Notes: generated by a model not told the origin, from the letters alone. A stretch of DNA of 64,000 nucleotides from CBDFKU01 sp965248975 (GCA_965248975.1 CBDFKU010000018.1:224815-288814); one strand, 5' to 3'. Positions 26,227 to 35,181 are shown, numbered from the stretch's first letter. Numbers and translations are program-made.

Positions 26227-27363
26227 ATGGGCGCACCCCTGTTTAAAGAGCTTCGCCGGGCCTATGGATTCGATGAGGTGGCCATCGTCCCTGGTGAGGT
26301 GACCATCAACCCGGACATGGCTACCACGGGGTTCACAATAGGCGACCACATGTTCGACATCCCGGTGATGGCATCGGCCATGGACGCGGTGGTGTCCCCG
26401 ACCTTCGCCACGCTGCTGCATCAGGCCGGCGGGCTGGGCGTCCTCAACCTGGAGGGGATCTATACTCGGTACGACGACCCCTACGCTGTCCTGGAAGAAT
26501 TGACCGCGGTGCCCCAGGAGGAGGCGACGGAGGCCCTAAAGCGGGCGTACTCCGAGCCCATCAAAGAGGAGCTAATTGGCAAGACCATCAGGCAGATCAA
26601 GAGCTCCGGTGCGGTATGCGCCATATCGGTCACTCCGCAGAACACCAAGCGACTCTCGACCATGGCCGTCGAAGCAGGGGCCGACATCATTGTAGTCCAG
26701 TCCACGGTCACCACCGCCAGGCACATGTCCCGCAGCTATCGCGGCCTGGTGTTCTCGGACCTGTGCCACTCCCTCAAGGTGCCCGTGGTGGTGGGCAACT
26801 GCGTGACCTACAACACCTCACTGGAGCTCATGGAGACGGGCGTCGACGGGATCCTGGTGGGAGTCGGTCCCGGAGCGGCCTGCACCACCCGGGAGGTGGT
26901 AGGGGTGGGCGTGCCCCAGGTGACGGCCACCCTCGAGTGCGCCTCGGCCCGGGAGGAGTACTACCGGCGTACTGGAAGGTACGTGCCGGTGATCACCGAC
27001 GGCGGGATCAGGACGGGCGGCGACCTGTGCAAGTCCATCGCCTGCGGCGCCGACGCGGTGATGCTGGGAACGCCCTTCGCCCAGGCCGAGGAGGCACCCG
27101 GCCGGGGATTCAACTGGGGGATGGCGACACCCCATGCCGAGCTTCCCAGGGGCACCAGGATCAAGGTTGGCTGCAGAGGGTCGCTGGACACGATCCTATT
27201 CGGCCCGTCCACGGTCACCGACGGCACCCAGAACCTGGCGGGCGCCCTGCGGGTGGCCATGGGAATGTGCGGGGCTTACACGATCCGCGACTTCCACAAG
27301 GCCGAGATGGTCATCGCGCCCGACATCAAGACCGAGGGCAAGGTGTTCCAGAGAGCCCAGTAG
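26227..27363 (+). CDS. guaB3: GuaB3-family IMP dehydrogenase-related protein
   Basis: 378 aa, IMPDH/GMP reductase TIM barrel without the CBS pair of true IMPDH. It contains PVMASAMDAVVSP, the catalytic-loop motif GVGPGAACTTR with Cys, VITDGGIRTGGDLCK (phosphate site) and a GCRGSL segment before the C-terminus. GuaB3 proteins are paralogues in actinobacteria and Chloroflexi; some act as GMP reductases, so the reaction direction is uncertain. GAGAGGTG lies just before the start. Confidence 0.88.
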   Translation: MGAPLFKELRRAYGFDEVAIVPGEVTINPDMATTGFTIGDHMFDIPVMASAMDAVVSPTFATLLHQAGGLGVLNLEGIYTRYDDPYAVLEELTAVPQEEATEALKRAYSEPIKEELIGKTIRQIKSSGAVCAISVTPQNTKRLSTMAVEAGADIIVVQSTVTTARHMSRSYRGLVFSDLCHSLKVPVVVGNCVTYNTSLELMETGVDGILVGVGPGAACTTREVVGVGVPQVTATLECASAREEYYRRTGRYVPVITDGGIRTGGDLCKSIACGADAVMLGTPFAQAEEAPGRGFNWGMATPHAELPRGTRIKVGCRGSLDTILFGPSTVTDGTQNLAGALRVAMGMCGAYTIRDFHKAEMVIAPDIKTEGKVFQRAQ

Positions 27364-27387
27364 GCCGATCGAGGACCTCTGCCCATT

Positions 27388-28056
27388 TCAGCAAATCGAT
27401 CCGGGTACTGGCGACCTCGGTGTCCTTTTGATCACGTAGGTGTTAGCAACCTGGTCATGCCAACCCTGCTTGGCCCTGCTTCGTGCGATCCATGTTAATC
27501 CTGCTCCAGGGACCATCAAGAGGCTCAACGGACCGGTGAGAGCCGAGACGGCCGTTACCAAAACGGTCCCGATGAGGAGCTTGCCAACTAGCTCTCGAAC
27601 AAAGGCTCGCCTCAGCCCGGGAATCTTCCCTTCCTTGTCCACGACTCGTATCCCCACCACCATCTTCCCGAGCGTCTGGCCCTTGAAGCCCACAAGGAGC
27701 GATAAGTAAAGTGCAGCCACCGCCATTATGATCAGCAAAGCAAAGCCGACGGCGGCGAGCGCGTATTCGCCAAGGTCCGTCTCGTCTACTCGCTGATTCA
27801 AGATGACAAAGGCGGCCGATGATAGTCCGAGCCCCAAACCGATGATCACCACCGAATCAATGATGAGCGCCACCAGGCGTCTTCGGAGGCCCGCATACTT
27901 ATCGGCTAGATCCGACTCAGCTACCGGCGGGACGGGACTTCCGGATAAAGGACGAGGCTTGGCTTCGCCAGCTAGAGACGCACCACACTCGGTACAGAAC
28001 CCGGACCCGGCTGAGTTTTCCCTACCGCAACGGGTGCAGTACACCAAAGTCGTCAC
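27388..28056 (-). CDS. RDD-family membrane protein with N-terminal zinc ribbon
   Basis: 222 aa. The N-terminal zinc ribbon (CTRCG and CTECG pairs, residues 7-28) is followed by an RDD domain: RRRLVALIIDSVVIIGLGLG, transmembrane segments at about 60-80 and 95-120, and GQTLGKMVVGIRVVD. A further hydrophobic segment precedes the C-terminus. RDD proteins are of unclear transport function. It sits 1 nt after hisIE at the end of the histidine operon. Confidence 0.8.
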   Translation of the reverse strand: MTTLVYCTRCGRENSAGSGFCTECGASLAGEAKPRPLSGSPVPPVAESDLADKYAGLRRRLVALIIDSVVIIGLGLGLSSAAFVILNQRVDETDLGEYALAAVGFALLIIMAVAALYLSLLVGFKGQTLGKMVVGIRVVDKEGKIPGLRRAFVRELVGKLLIGTVLVTAVSALTGPLSLLMVPGAGLTWIARSRAKQGWHDQVANTYVIKRTPRSPVPGSIC

Positions 28057-28057
28057 G

Positions 28058-28678
28058 TCAGCCCCTCCGCTTCCCGAGCTCCTTCCACACCTGACTCGGT
28101 GTGGCGCCCGATGCCGACAGCAGCACCAGGACGTGGTACAGGAGGTCGGCCACCTCTCCCGGCAGCTCCTCCGTCCGGTCCTGGCTCGCGGCGATGGCCG
28201 TCTCTCCGGCTTCCTCGATCACCTTCTGGGCGATGCGTCCCACCCCTTCTTCGAAGAGCTTCGTGGTGTAGCTGTTCTCGGGCATGTCACGCTTCCGGTC
28301 CTGGATCACGGCGAACAGCTCGTCCAGGATTCCCGAGCCGACGTCGGGCTTCTCGAAGGACTCAGGCATGCCTTCCAGGGGGGTGAAAAAACAGGAGGTG
28401 TTGTTGGTGTGGCAGGCCGGACCGTCAGGGTCCACCTTCAGCAGCAGGGTGTCGGCGTCGCAGTCGACGTAGGCCTCCTTGAGGTTGAGGTAGTTTCCCG
28501 AGACCTCCCCTTTGTGCCACAGGTCCTCTCGGCTGCGGCTGTAGAACCACACCTGAACCCCCTCCAGGGTACGCTTCAGTGACCCGGGGCTCATGTATCC
28601 GAGCATCAGGACCTGCCCGGTGTTTATGTCCTGGGCTATCGCGGGCACTAGCCCCTGCTCGTTGAGCTTTACTTCCAT
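28058..28678 (-). CDS. hisI: HisIE: phosphoribosyl-AMP cyclohydrolase / phosphoribosyl-ATP pyrophosphatase
   Basis: 206 aa bifunctional enzyme for the second and third steps of histidine synthesis. The N-terminal HisI domain has LWHKGEVSGN, VDCDADTLLLKV and CHTNNTSCF (zinc and magnesium ligands). The C-terminal HisE domain has TKLFEEGVGRIAQKVIEEAG and EVADLLYHVLVLL. The ATG at 28678 follows GAGAGGTG and matches the start of homology; the frame is open further upstream, overlapping the HAD gene. Confidence 0.93.
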   Translation of the reverse strand: MEVKLNEQGLVPAIAQDINTGQVLMLGYMSPGSLKRTLEGVQVWFYSRSREDLWHKGEVSGNYLNLKEAYVDCDADTLLLKVDPDGPACHTNNTSCFFTPLEGMPESFEKPDVGSGILDELFAVIQDRKRDMPENSYTTKLFEEGVGRIAQKVIEEAGETAIAASQDRTEELPGEVADLLYHVLVLLSASGATPSQVWKELGKRRG

Positions 28679-28700
28679 CTCGTCACCTCTCTCGGATGCC

Positions 28701-29417
28701 TCATGGTACCGCCGCCAACAGCCCCGGTAGCTCCATGAGGCTTCTGATCTCGTAGTCGGGAGTCGGATCGCCGGGTCCGCAGGATGCGCCATCGCGGTTG
28801 ATCCAGGCTGTCTTCATGCCGACTCTCTGTCCCCCCAGGATGTCATCGTACAGGGTGTCGCCAACGTATACCGAACGCTCGGGCCGCACCCCCAGCATGT
28901 CCATGATCTCGAAGAAGGGTGCGGGCAGGGGCTTGTACGCCCCGACCGCCTCCGAGGAAAGCACAGCCTCGAACTCCCAGCCGTTTCCATCGATCACAGG
29001 GTAGAGGAAGCCGTCGTCGGCATTGGAGAGAACCGCCGTGCGCCAGCCCGCCTGGATGGCCGGCAGAGCCTCCGTGGCATCTTGGTATGGCTGCCTGCGG
29101 CCCAGAGCACGCACCGCGTCCAGGGCCGCCGCCGCTGCGTCCCCTTCCAGACCAAGGCTCGAGAAGGACCGGACGAAGCAGTTTTGCCAGACCTCGCCGT
29201 AAGACATGAAGGGTGGGCTCTTGTCGGGCTCCTCCAGATATACGCGCTCACTACGGAAGACGATTTCCAGGGCCTTCCACTCGTCGTACAGAACCTTGGG
29301 GTCCACTGGGAGGCCCTGGACACGGCATATTTCCCCGAAGGTGCCCAGCCACAGGTCCCGATCGTTGTGGACCAGCGTCTCGAACATATCGAAGATCACC
29401 GCCTCGATCTTGCCCAT
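28701..29417 (-). CDS. HAD-superfamily hydrolase inside the histidine operon
   Basis: 238 aa. HAD motifs: VIFDMFETLVHND (the nucleophile Asp; the usual second Asp is Phe-Glu here), VLSNADDGF (motif II), a Lys in VGAYKPLPAPFFE (motif III) and YVGDTLYDDILGG (motif IV). It has a helical cap, as in subfamily IA. It lies between hisF and hisIE with 2- and 22-nt gaps, so it may be the histidinol-phosphate phosphatase of this pathway; this is inference from context. Confidence 0.82.
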   Translation of the reverse strand: MGKIEAVIFDMFETLVHNDRDLWLGTFGEICRVQGLPVDPKVLYDEWKALEIVFRSERVYLEEPDKSPPFMSYGEVWQNCFVRSFSSLGLEGDAAAAALDAVRALGRRQPYQDATEALPAIQAGWRTAVLSNADDGFLYPVIDGNGWEFEAVLSSEAVGAYKPLPAPFFEIMDMLGVRPERSVYVGDTLYDDILGGQRVGMKTAWINRDGASCGPGDPTPDYEIRSLMELPGLLAAVP

Positions 29418-29419
29418 GG

Positions 29420-30205
29420 CTACGAGACCGGCCTCATCGGAATGCCCCTGGCGGCGAGGTATTCTTTGGCCTGGGCGATGGAGTAGGTTCCGAAATGGAA
29501 GATGCTGGCGGCCAGCACGGCGTCCGCCTTTCCCTCGGTAACCGCCTCGTAGAGGTGCTCAAGGGTGCCGGCGCCGCCGCTGGCGATCACCGGCACGGGC
29601 ACCGACTCGGATATCGCTCGGTTCAGCGCCAGGTCGTAGCCGTCCCGGGTCCCGTCGGCATCCATGCTGGTTAGGAGCACCTCCCCCGCCCCGAGCTGCA
29701 CGGCCCGTACCGCCCACTCAACGGCATCAATACCGGTGGGCGTGCGGCCGCCGTGGGTGTACACCTCCCATCGTATCCTATTGGTGCCATCGTCGGACGG
29801 CTCGACCCGCTTGGCGTCTATAGCGATGACTATGCACTGGTTACCGAACTGAGCCGCTCCATGGCGCACCAGCTCGGGATCGTTTACGGCCGCGGTGTTG
29901 ACCGAGACCTTGTCCGCCCCCGCCCTGAGCATGCGCCGGATATCCTCGACGGTCCTTATGCCACCTCCCACGGTCAGGGGGATAAACACTTCCCTGGAGA
30001 CCCGGCCAACGACGTCCACCATCGTATCGCGGGCGTCGGAGCTGGCGGTAATGTCAAGAAACACCAGCTCATCGCAGCCTTCGCGATCGTAGAAGGAGGC
30101 CAGCTCTGCCGGGTCGCCGGCATCCCGTAGGTCCACGAAGGTCACTCCCTTAACGACTCGCCCGGCGTCGACGTCAAGACAGGGGATTATTCGCTTTGTC
30201 AGCAT
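29420..30205 (-). CDS. hisF: Imidazole glycerol phosphate synthase subunit HisF
   Basis: 261 aa (beta-alpha)8 barrel cyclase that pairs with HisH to make imidazole glycerol phosphate and AICAR. The catalytic Asp residues are visible in IIPCLDVDAGRVVKG and VIAIDAKRVEPS; phosphate loops are VGGGIRTVED and IASGGAGTLEH. Length is normal. Two nt separate it from the HAD gene downstream. Confidence 0.96.
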   Translation of the reverse strand: MLTKRIIPCLDVDAGRVVKGVTFVDLRDAGDPAELASFYDREGCDELVFLDITASSDARDTMVDVVGRVSREVFIPLTVGGGIRTVEDIRRMLRAGADKVSVNTAAVNDPELVRHGAAQFGNQCIVIAIDAKRVEPSDDGTNRIRWEVYTHGGRTPTGIDAVEWAVRAVQLGAGEVLLTSMDADGTRDGYDLALNRAISESVPVPVIASGGAGTLEHLYEAVTEGKADAVLAASIFHFGTYSIAQAKEYLAARGIPMRPVS

Positions 30206-30215
30206 CGAGATCGCC

Positions 30216-30794
30216 TCATTTCCCGAGCAGGGCCATGTAGTGCTGGCCGTTGATGTCCCGCCACCAGCGGAATCGGAATCCCACTTCGCCGGCCAGCGCC
30301 TGGAGGTCGTCGGGGACGATGCTTCTCTCCGGTGGCACGCGGGACTCCGCGCCGTCCGGGTACACCTCCAGGACCGTGCACCACCCCCTCGGTTTCAGCA
30401 GGCCCTTCACCGCCCGTAGAAATGTGGCGCGGTCTTCAGTCTCGTGGGTGACGAAGGCCAGGAAAGCGCCGTCCAGCGACTCCCCGGGCAGCGGAAAGTC
30501 CGTGGGGCCGCATTTCAGCACCTCAACGTTCCCCATGTTGACCTGGGACACACGGCCCCGCAGCGAGTCCAGCATCTCGTCCAGGATGTCCAGGGCGTAG
30601 AGCTTACCATAGGTGAGGTGCTTCGCCAGGGGGATGGAGAAGTATCCGGGTCCGCAGCCGATGTCGGCCACATGGTCGTAGGGATCGATGGGCATGAAGC
30701 TGATGGTGACGAAGGGGTCTAGCTCTTCCAGGCGCTGGGGCCGGAGTAAGTCGACGATACGCTCTTGTATCGAGGGAGGGAAGCTATCGGCCAT
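30216..30794 (-). CDS. Class I SAM-dependent methyltransferase
   Basis: 192 aa. The Rossmann motif I is VADIGCGPGYFSIPLA, followed by LYALDILDEMLDSL (acidic end of beta-2) and GAFLAFVTHETED (motif IV region). The ATG at 30794 lies after AAGGAG; a GTG at 30815 is possible. It overlaps the hisA end by 11 nt and sits between hisA and hisF, so it is co-transcribed with the operon. The substrate is unknown and need not relate to histidine. Confidence 0.85.
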   Translation of the reverse strand: MADSFPPSIQERIVDLLRPQRLEELDPFVTISFMPIDPYDHVADIGCGPGYFSIPLAKHLTYGKLYALDILDEMLDSLRGRVSQVNMGNVEVLKCGPTDFPLPGESLDGAFLAFVTHETEDRATFLRAVKGLLKPRGWCTVLEVYPDGAESRVPPERSIVPDDLQALAGEVGFRFRWWRDINGQHYMALLGK

Positions 30795-31533
30795 TCCTGG
30801 AGACTCCTTGTCCACCGGTCTCCGCCGCGTCTATCGCCGCCCTGAGGTCGATGTCCGCCGTGTATAGAGCCCGTCCGACTATGGCTCCCTCCACTCCTAT
30901 CACGGCTAGCCTGGCGATGTGGTCGATGGTCGATACGCCCCCCGATGCCTGTATGGGGAGGTTGGTGTGCCCGGACAGGTCCCCAATGGCCACAAAGTTA
31001 GGCTCGGTGAGGGTGCCGTCCCTCGAGATATCGGTGTAGAGGAACCTCCCGACGCCCTGCGCCTGCATATCTCTGACCAGATCTATGGCTCCCATCGTGG
31101 TTCCTTCGGTCCACCCCTGGACCGCCACTCGCCCGTCCCTGGCGTCCACGGCTACTACCACCCTGTCTGCACCCAGGTCCTCTACAATTGTACGCACTGT
31201 GCCGGGGTCCCTCACGGCTGCCGTTCCTAGCACTACCCGCTCTACGCCGGCACCCAATAGCCTGCGGGCCGTCTCGAGACTGCGTATGCCGCCTCCTACT
31301 TGGACCGGGATCCCTACGGTCGCGGCTATGGCGCTGACAGCATCCAGGTTTACCGGTTCCCCCGTGGCGGCGCCGTCCAGGTCGACGACGTGGAGTCTAC
31401 CGGCTCCCTCGTCTTGCCAGCGAAGGGCGACGGCCACCGGGTCTTCGGCGTACACTGTTTCCTTGGCATAGTCTCCCTGGTAGAGCCGGACACATCGCCC
31501 GGACTTTATGTCGATGGCGGGAATTACTTCCAC
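30784..31533 (-). CDS. hisA: ProFAR isomerase HisA
   Basis: 249 aa (beta-alpha)8 barrel. Catalytic Asp residues occur in EVIPAIDIKSGRCVRLYQGD and VVVAVDARDGRVAVQGW, which distinguish HisA from HisF; phosphate-binding segments are QVGGGIRSLE and QASGGVSTIDH. The RCVRLYQGDY segment is typical of HisA. It catalyses the Amadori isomerisation in histidine synthesis. 16 nt after hisH. Confidence 0.95.
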   Translation of the reverse strand: MEVIPAIDIKSGRCVRLYQGDYAKETVYAEDPVAVALRWQDEGAGRLHVVDLDGAATGEPVNLDAVSAIAATVGIPVQVGGGIRSLETARRLLGAGVERVVLGTAAVRDPGTVRTIVEDLGADRVVVAVDARDGRVAVQGWTEGTTMGAIDLVRDMQAQGVGRFLYTDISRDGTLTEPNFVAIGDLSGHTNLPIQASGGVSTIDHIARLAVIGVEGAIVGRALYTADIDLRAAIDAAETGGQGVSRNGR

Positions 31534-31549
31534 GAAGGCTCCTATCCTT

Positions 31550-32182
31550 TTAGCGCTTCGCTGCAGCCAGACCCGCGTACCTGACGAAGTTCTCGTATAT
31601 CTTCAGGCCCAAGGAGCCGCTCTTCTCCGGGTGGAACTGGGTCGCCACCAGATTGTCCTTAACCACCACGCTGCAAAAGGGGATGCCATACTCGGTTACA
31701 CTGGCCACCATGGACTCGTCTTTCGGCTGAACATAGTAGCTATGCACGAAATAGAAATACGGGTCCGGCGGTAGGTCCTCCAGCATCGGATGGGTAGCCT
31801 TGAAGGCCACCCGGTTCCAGCCCATGTGGGGCACCTTCAGGCCTTCGGGCAGCTTCCGGGTTCTGCCGTGGACGATGCCCAAGCATCGGGTATCGCCCTC
31901 GTCGGTGCTGTCCATTAGAAGCTGCAGGCCCAGGCAGACGCCCAGGAAGGGCCTCCCCGAAGCGACGAACTCCACGATGGGCCCGTCCAGACCGCGCCGG
32001 AGGAGGGCGGCCATGGCGGCGTCGCCCGCCCCGACTCCCGGCAGCACGGCCGCGTCGGCCTGCATGAGGGTCGCAGGGTCGCTGGTCACCTCCGGCTGAA
32101 CTCCAGCCACCTCCAGGGCCCTGGCCACGCTGCGCAGGTTCCCCGACTCGTAGTCCACGACGGCGACCCTGAGACCGCTCAC
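31550..32182 (-). CDS. hisH: Imidazole glycerol phosphate synthase glutaminase HisH
   Basis: 210 aa class I glutamine amidotransferase. Nucleophile Cys in PFLGVCLGLQLLMD, and His and Glu in VATQFHPEKSGSLG. It supplies ammonia to HisF. It starts with GTG, overlapping the stop of the upstream hydrolase by four bases (GTGA), so translation is coupled. It is the first his gene of the leftward operon; hisG, hisD, hisC and hisB are not in the window. Confidence 0.95.
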   Translation of the reverse strand: MSGLRVAVVDYESGNLRSVARALEVAGVQPEVTSDPATLMQADAAVLPGVGAGDAAMAALLRRGLDGPIVEFVASGRPFLGVCLGLQLLMDSTDEGDTRCLGIVHGRTRKLPEGLKVPHMGWNRVAFKATHPMLEDLPPDPYFYFVHSYYVQPKDESMVASVTEYGIPFCSVVVKDNLVATQFHPEKSGSLGLKIYENFVRYAGLAAAKR

Positions 32183-32916
32183 GGCTTGTGGGCCTCCAGA
32201 AACGCCAAGATCCTGTCGCGGGCCGCCGGAGCATTGGAGCCAGTAAGGATGTCGGTGCCGTAGTCACCGCCCTCTTCGTACACTACTGTCTCCGTTTGTG
32301 GTCCCACGATACCGTCCTCGACCGTCGAGTCCAGGTTCTCCTTGGCCGACAAGTCTCCCCGAGCCGCAATCAGGAGTACGGGTACTCGGACCTCTTGCCC
32401 TTTAACGCTCAGGCCTTTGAACTCCACTGGAGCCGACAGACTGACGACGCCTAGTATTCCTTGATCTTCCGACGCCACTTTCAGCGAGGCGGTGCCCCCC
32501 ATGCTGGCGCCAGCCAGAAAGATAGAGGACGCGCCCTGCGCTTTCAGGAACTCAATCGCAGCACGCATGTCCCGGTCGATCATCTCGATGTCCTTATCGC
32601 CGCTGGACTCACCGTAGCCTCGGAAATCGAAGGCCAAAGCGCTATAGCCCCTCTCCACCAATTTTCCGGCGAAATCCCACCAGCTACTCTGATCGGCTGG
32701 AAACATGTGGGCCAGCACGACACCGGTAGGCCCATCACCGAACAGCCTACCCTTTAGCTCCAACCCATCATCGGTGCGAAAGCTTACTTTCGAAGACATC
32801 CCGGTGGGAGGTGTTGGTACATCGGTAGCGGTGGCGCCGCATCCCGCTACTAACAAGCATAGCATAGCGACCGCAGGTGCTCCCGGCAGCTTACCGACCA
32901 GGCCAGTCTTGACCAT
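32179..32916 (-). CDS. Alpha/beta-hydrolase lipoprotein
   Basis: About 245 aa. The N-terminal lipoprotein signal ends in the lipobox LVAGC (Cys acylated), so the enzyme is membrane-anchored outside the cytoplasm. The hydrolase fold has LAGASMGGTASL (nucleophile-elbow Ser), an FDFRGYGESSG oxyanion segment and a dienelactone-hydrolase-like layout. The ATG at 32916 gives a good signal peptide; the frame also opens at 32949. Substrate unknown. Coupled by a 4-nt overlap to hisH. Confidence 0.8.
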   Translation of the reverse strand: MVKTGLVGKLPGAPAVAMLCLLVAGCGATATDVPTPPTGMSSKVSFRTDDGLELKGRLFGDGPTGVVLAHMFPADQSSWWDFAGKLVERGYSALAFDFRGYGESSGDKDIEMIDRDMRAAIEFLKAQGASSIFLAGASMGGTASLKVASEDQGILGVVSLSAPVEFKGLSVKGQEVRVPVLLIAARGDLSAKENLDSTVEDGIVGPQTETVVYEEGGDYGTDILTGSNAPAARDRILAFLEAHKP

Positions 32917-32920
32917 ATGA

Positions 32921-33496
32921 TCAGGCCCTCGTCCCCGTGACCCTGTCAAGCGGAAGCTCCCGGTCCTGGTATCGGGCGAGGACGAATAGCAGGTCCCCCA
33001 GCCGGTTCATGTACCGCAGCACCTCGAGATTCGCCAGCTTGCCCAGCTCTTTCAGCACCACCACCCTCCGCTCCGCCGTGCGTACGACGCAGCGGGCCAT
33101 GTCGATGGCCGCCGAGGCCGGCGAGCCCCCGGGCAGCACGAACGTGTTGGGCATTTCCATATCCCGCTCCAACTCGTCTATCAGCTCCTCCATAGCGGTG
33201 ACCATCTCCGGCGTGACCGGCCTGAAGTGCTGGCTGAACAGCTCATATCGGTCGGGATCGGTGGCCATCTCGGCCGCCACGGTGAACAAGTCTAGCTGAA
33301 GCTGCCTGAGGATCTCCTTGACCCTGAGGTCGCTGGAGAGGGCCCGCGCCAACCCCATGGTCGATACCGCCTCGTCCGAGGCGCCGTAGGCCTCGGTGTG
33401 GGGGTCGTTCTTCGAGACCCGACCGCCGTAAAGCAGGCTGGTCTCCCCGCCGTCGCCGTATTTGGTATAGATCTTCTTGCTGGATGGAGATGTCAT
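32921..33496 (-). CDS. PduO-type cob(I)alamin adenosyltransferase
   Basis: 191 aa. The ATP-binding N-terminal YTKYGDGGETSLLYGGRVSK, the GASDEAVSTMGLARA segment and the C-terminal CVVRTAERRVV are the PduO-type signature. It transfers adenosyl from ATP to cob(I)alamin to make coenzyme B12. The start is the ATG at 33496 with AGGAGG 7 nt upstream. It is the most upstream gene of this leftward cluster. Confidence 0.92.
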   Translation of the reverse strand: MTSPSSKKIYTKYGDGGETSLLYGGRVSKNDPHTEAYGASDEAVSTMGLARALSSDLRVKEILRQLQLDLFTVAAEMATDPDRYELFSQHFRPVTPEMVTAMEELIDELERDMEMPNTFVLPGGSPASAAIDMARCVVRTAERRVVVLKELGKLANLEVLRYMNRLGDLLFVLARYQDRELPLDRVTGTRA

Positions 33497-33689
33497 CTGG
33501 GGCCCTCCTGGCGTCGCTCGCAGACGAGACCCTGGATTCTCGGGACACGTCGGGTTCCGCACCACGTCGGCTACGAAGGGATAAATTTTAACATAGGGGA
33601 ATTGCAGGCGCTACATACATACATATGATGAACCCTAATTAAAACTAATGGGGTGTAGTATGACGAAAAAGGTCAAGAACGATAAAACG

Positions 33690-33718
33690 TTCATAAATCC
33701 CTTCACCGGTGCTACAAT
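33690..33718 (+). promoter_or_regulatory. Putative promoter upstream of cofE
   Basis: TTCATA and TACAAT with a 17-nt spacer and a TG extended -10 element (TGCTACAAT). It lies about 20 nt before a small membrane-type reading frame and 294 nt before cofE. Confidence 0.5.
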
Positions 33719-33739
33719 GCCGGCGAGGGGGTTGCCGCC

Positions 33740-33886
33740 ATACTGATCCTGCTCGCCGCCGGCATCGCGTTCTTCGTGTGGTCCATCGAGTTTTTCGCCG
33801 GCAGCCCCGTCATTCGCATCAGCCTGCTGATCATCAGCGTGGGCCTATTCGTAGGCGCTTTGGTACCCGCCTGGCTCAGGGTCTAG
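33740..33886 (+). other. Possible small two-helix membrane protein without a normal start codon
   Basis: The frame encodes a clearly membrane-like peptide: ILILLAAGIAFFVWSIEFF, then VIRISLLIISVGLFVGALVP and a short WLRV tail. A GAGGGGG ribosome-binding-like stretch lies just upstream, but no ATG, GTG or TTG is in frame before the first hydrophobic segment; only ATA or CTG are available. It may be a damaged gene or use a rare start. Confidence 0.4.
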
Positions 33887-34011
33887 GCCATGTTCATCCA
33901 ACAGCGCCCCTATGCAGCTCAGTGTTATATACTGGTCCCGCCGGGGACGCCGCCACGGATCTTGGTCCAAGGGCGACCCCAACCCGTCACCATCGCCGGT
34001 CGAGGAGAGCC

Positions 34012-34773
34012 ATGACACCAGAGATAAGAGTCCTGGGCATCCAGGGGATGCCGGAGATCTTGCCAGGGGACGACCTCCCCAATGCCATCCTGCAGGCGGT
34101 GGAGCGCCAGGGAACGACAATCGAGGGGGGTGACGTGCTGGTGGTCACCCAGAAGGTCGTCTCCAAAGCAGAGGGCAGGGTGTTGCGTCTGGCCGACATC
34201 GAGCCTTCCTCTGTCGCCCTCCAGCTATCCCGGGGCTTCAATCGCGACCCCCGACACACCGAGGTTATCCTACGGGAGAGCGTTAGGATCGTCCGTATGG
34301 ACCGGGGGAACATCATTAGCGAGACCAGCCATGGCTTCATCTGTGCCAACGCCGGGGTCGACGCGTCCAACGTCCCCGGAGAGGACACCATCGCGATGCT
34401 TCCCGTGGACCCCGACGCATCGGCCGAGAAGATACGGGGAGCCGTCAAAGACAGGCTGGGGATCGACGTCGCAGTGGTCATATCCGACACCTTCGGAAGG
34501 CCGTGGAGGGAGGGGGCGGTCAACGTGGCCATCGGCGTCGCCGGCATGGACCCGATGATGGACTACCGCGGCAAGGAAGATGTGGACGGCCACCTGATGC
34601 GGTCCACCGTCATATGCGTGGCTGACGAACTGGCAGCGACAGCCGAGCTGGTTACGGGGAAGGTTCGAAGCGTCCCCGTGGCCCTCGTCAAAGGCTATCC
34701 ATATGAGCCACCGGGAGCGAATTTGGGCTCTGCGGCACTGGTCAGGGCGCCCGAGCGCGACCTGTTCCGCTGA
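34012..34773 (+). CDS. cofE: Coenzyme F420-0:L-glutamate ligase CofE
   Basis: 253 aa. GTP-dependent enzyme that adds the gamma-linked glutamates to F420-0. Family segments: DVLVVTQKVVSKAEGRV, ISETSHGFICANAGVDASNV, VVISDTFGRPWREGAVNVAIGVAG, and the LVKGYPYEPPG C-terminal region. The ATG at 34012 follows GAGGAG. Its presence supports F420 production and use by the LLM oxidoreductases at 24448 and 50523. CofC and CofD are not in the window. Confidence 0.94.
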   Translation: MTPEIRVLGIQGMPEILPGDDLPNAILQAVERQGTTIEGGDVLVVTQKVVSKAEGRVLRLADIEPSSVALQLSRGFNRDPRHTEVILRESVRIVRMDRGNIISETSHGFICANAGVDASNVPGEDTIAMLPVDPDASAEKIRGAVKDRLGIDVAVVISDTFGRPWREGAVNVAIGVAGMDPMMDYRGKEDVDGHLMRSTVICVADELAATAELVTGKVRSVPVALVKGYPYEPPGANLGSAALVRAPERDLFR

Positions 34774-34898
34774 CGCGATGCTCTGCGCGCCCGATAGATG
34801 GCTAGTCTGACTGTAGGCCTGGATGTACTTCGGTTCGAGATCAGGTAGTAGTAGTACCTGAGGGCCCAGACCCTCAGGTACACGAGCCCGGAGCTGGC

Positions 34899-35150
34899 TC
34901 AGCTCTCTTCGGACTCCTCCGTGTCGTCGGAGGAGGAGCTATCGCGATATGCGCTGACCGTCTGATTGGCAGACGAGTCCTCTCCCCATGGAGCGGATTC
35001 AATGTAGTTCTTGAACTCCCGAACATCCCCGCATTGCTGGCAAGTACCCCTGCTCACCGGGCCAGTAGGTGCTTCGATTACCCAGTGATGACGACACGCC
35101 GTTTCCTGTTGTTCCTGCCCAGGCGCCAGCCTGGAAGCCTGCTGTACCAT
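34899..35150 (-). CDS. Small zinc-binding-type hypothetical protein
   Basis: 83 aa. The core CRHHWVIEAPTGPVSRGTCQ then QCGDVREFKNY holds Cys/His pairs that could bind zinc; the C-terminus is a Ser/Glu/Asp tail. I recognise this core as recurrent in Chloroflexota proteins of unknown function (from memory). A promoter with perfect spacing lies upstream at 35182-35210. Confidence 0.7.
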   Translation of the reverse strand: MVQQASRLAPGQEQQETACRHHWVIEAPTGPVSRGTCQQCGDVREFKNYIESAPWGEDSSANQTVSAYRDSSSSDDTEESEES

Positions 35151-35181
35151 TTTAGCTAAAGACCCCTTTCTGAGGACTCAA

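Noticed and set aside
33709..34011. N-terminal extension of cofE
   Set aside because: The frame is open but the translation is not protein-like; homology and GAGGAG place the start at 34012.
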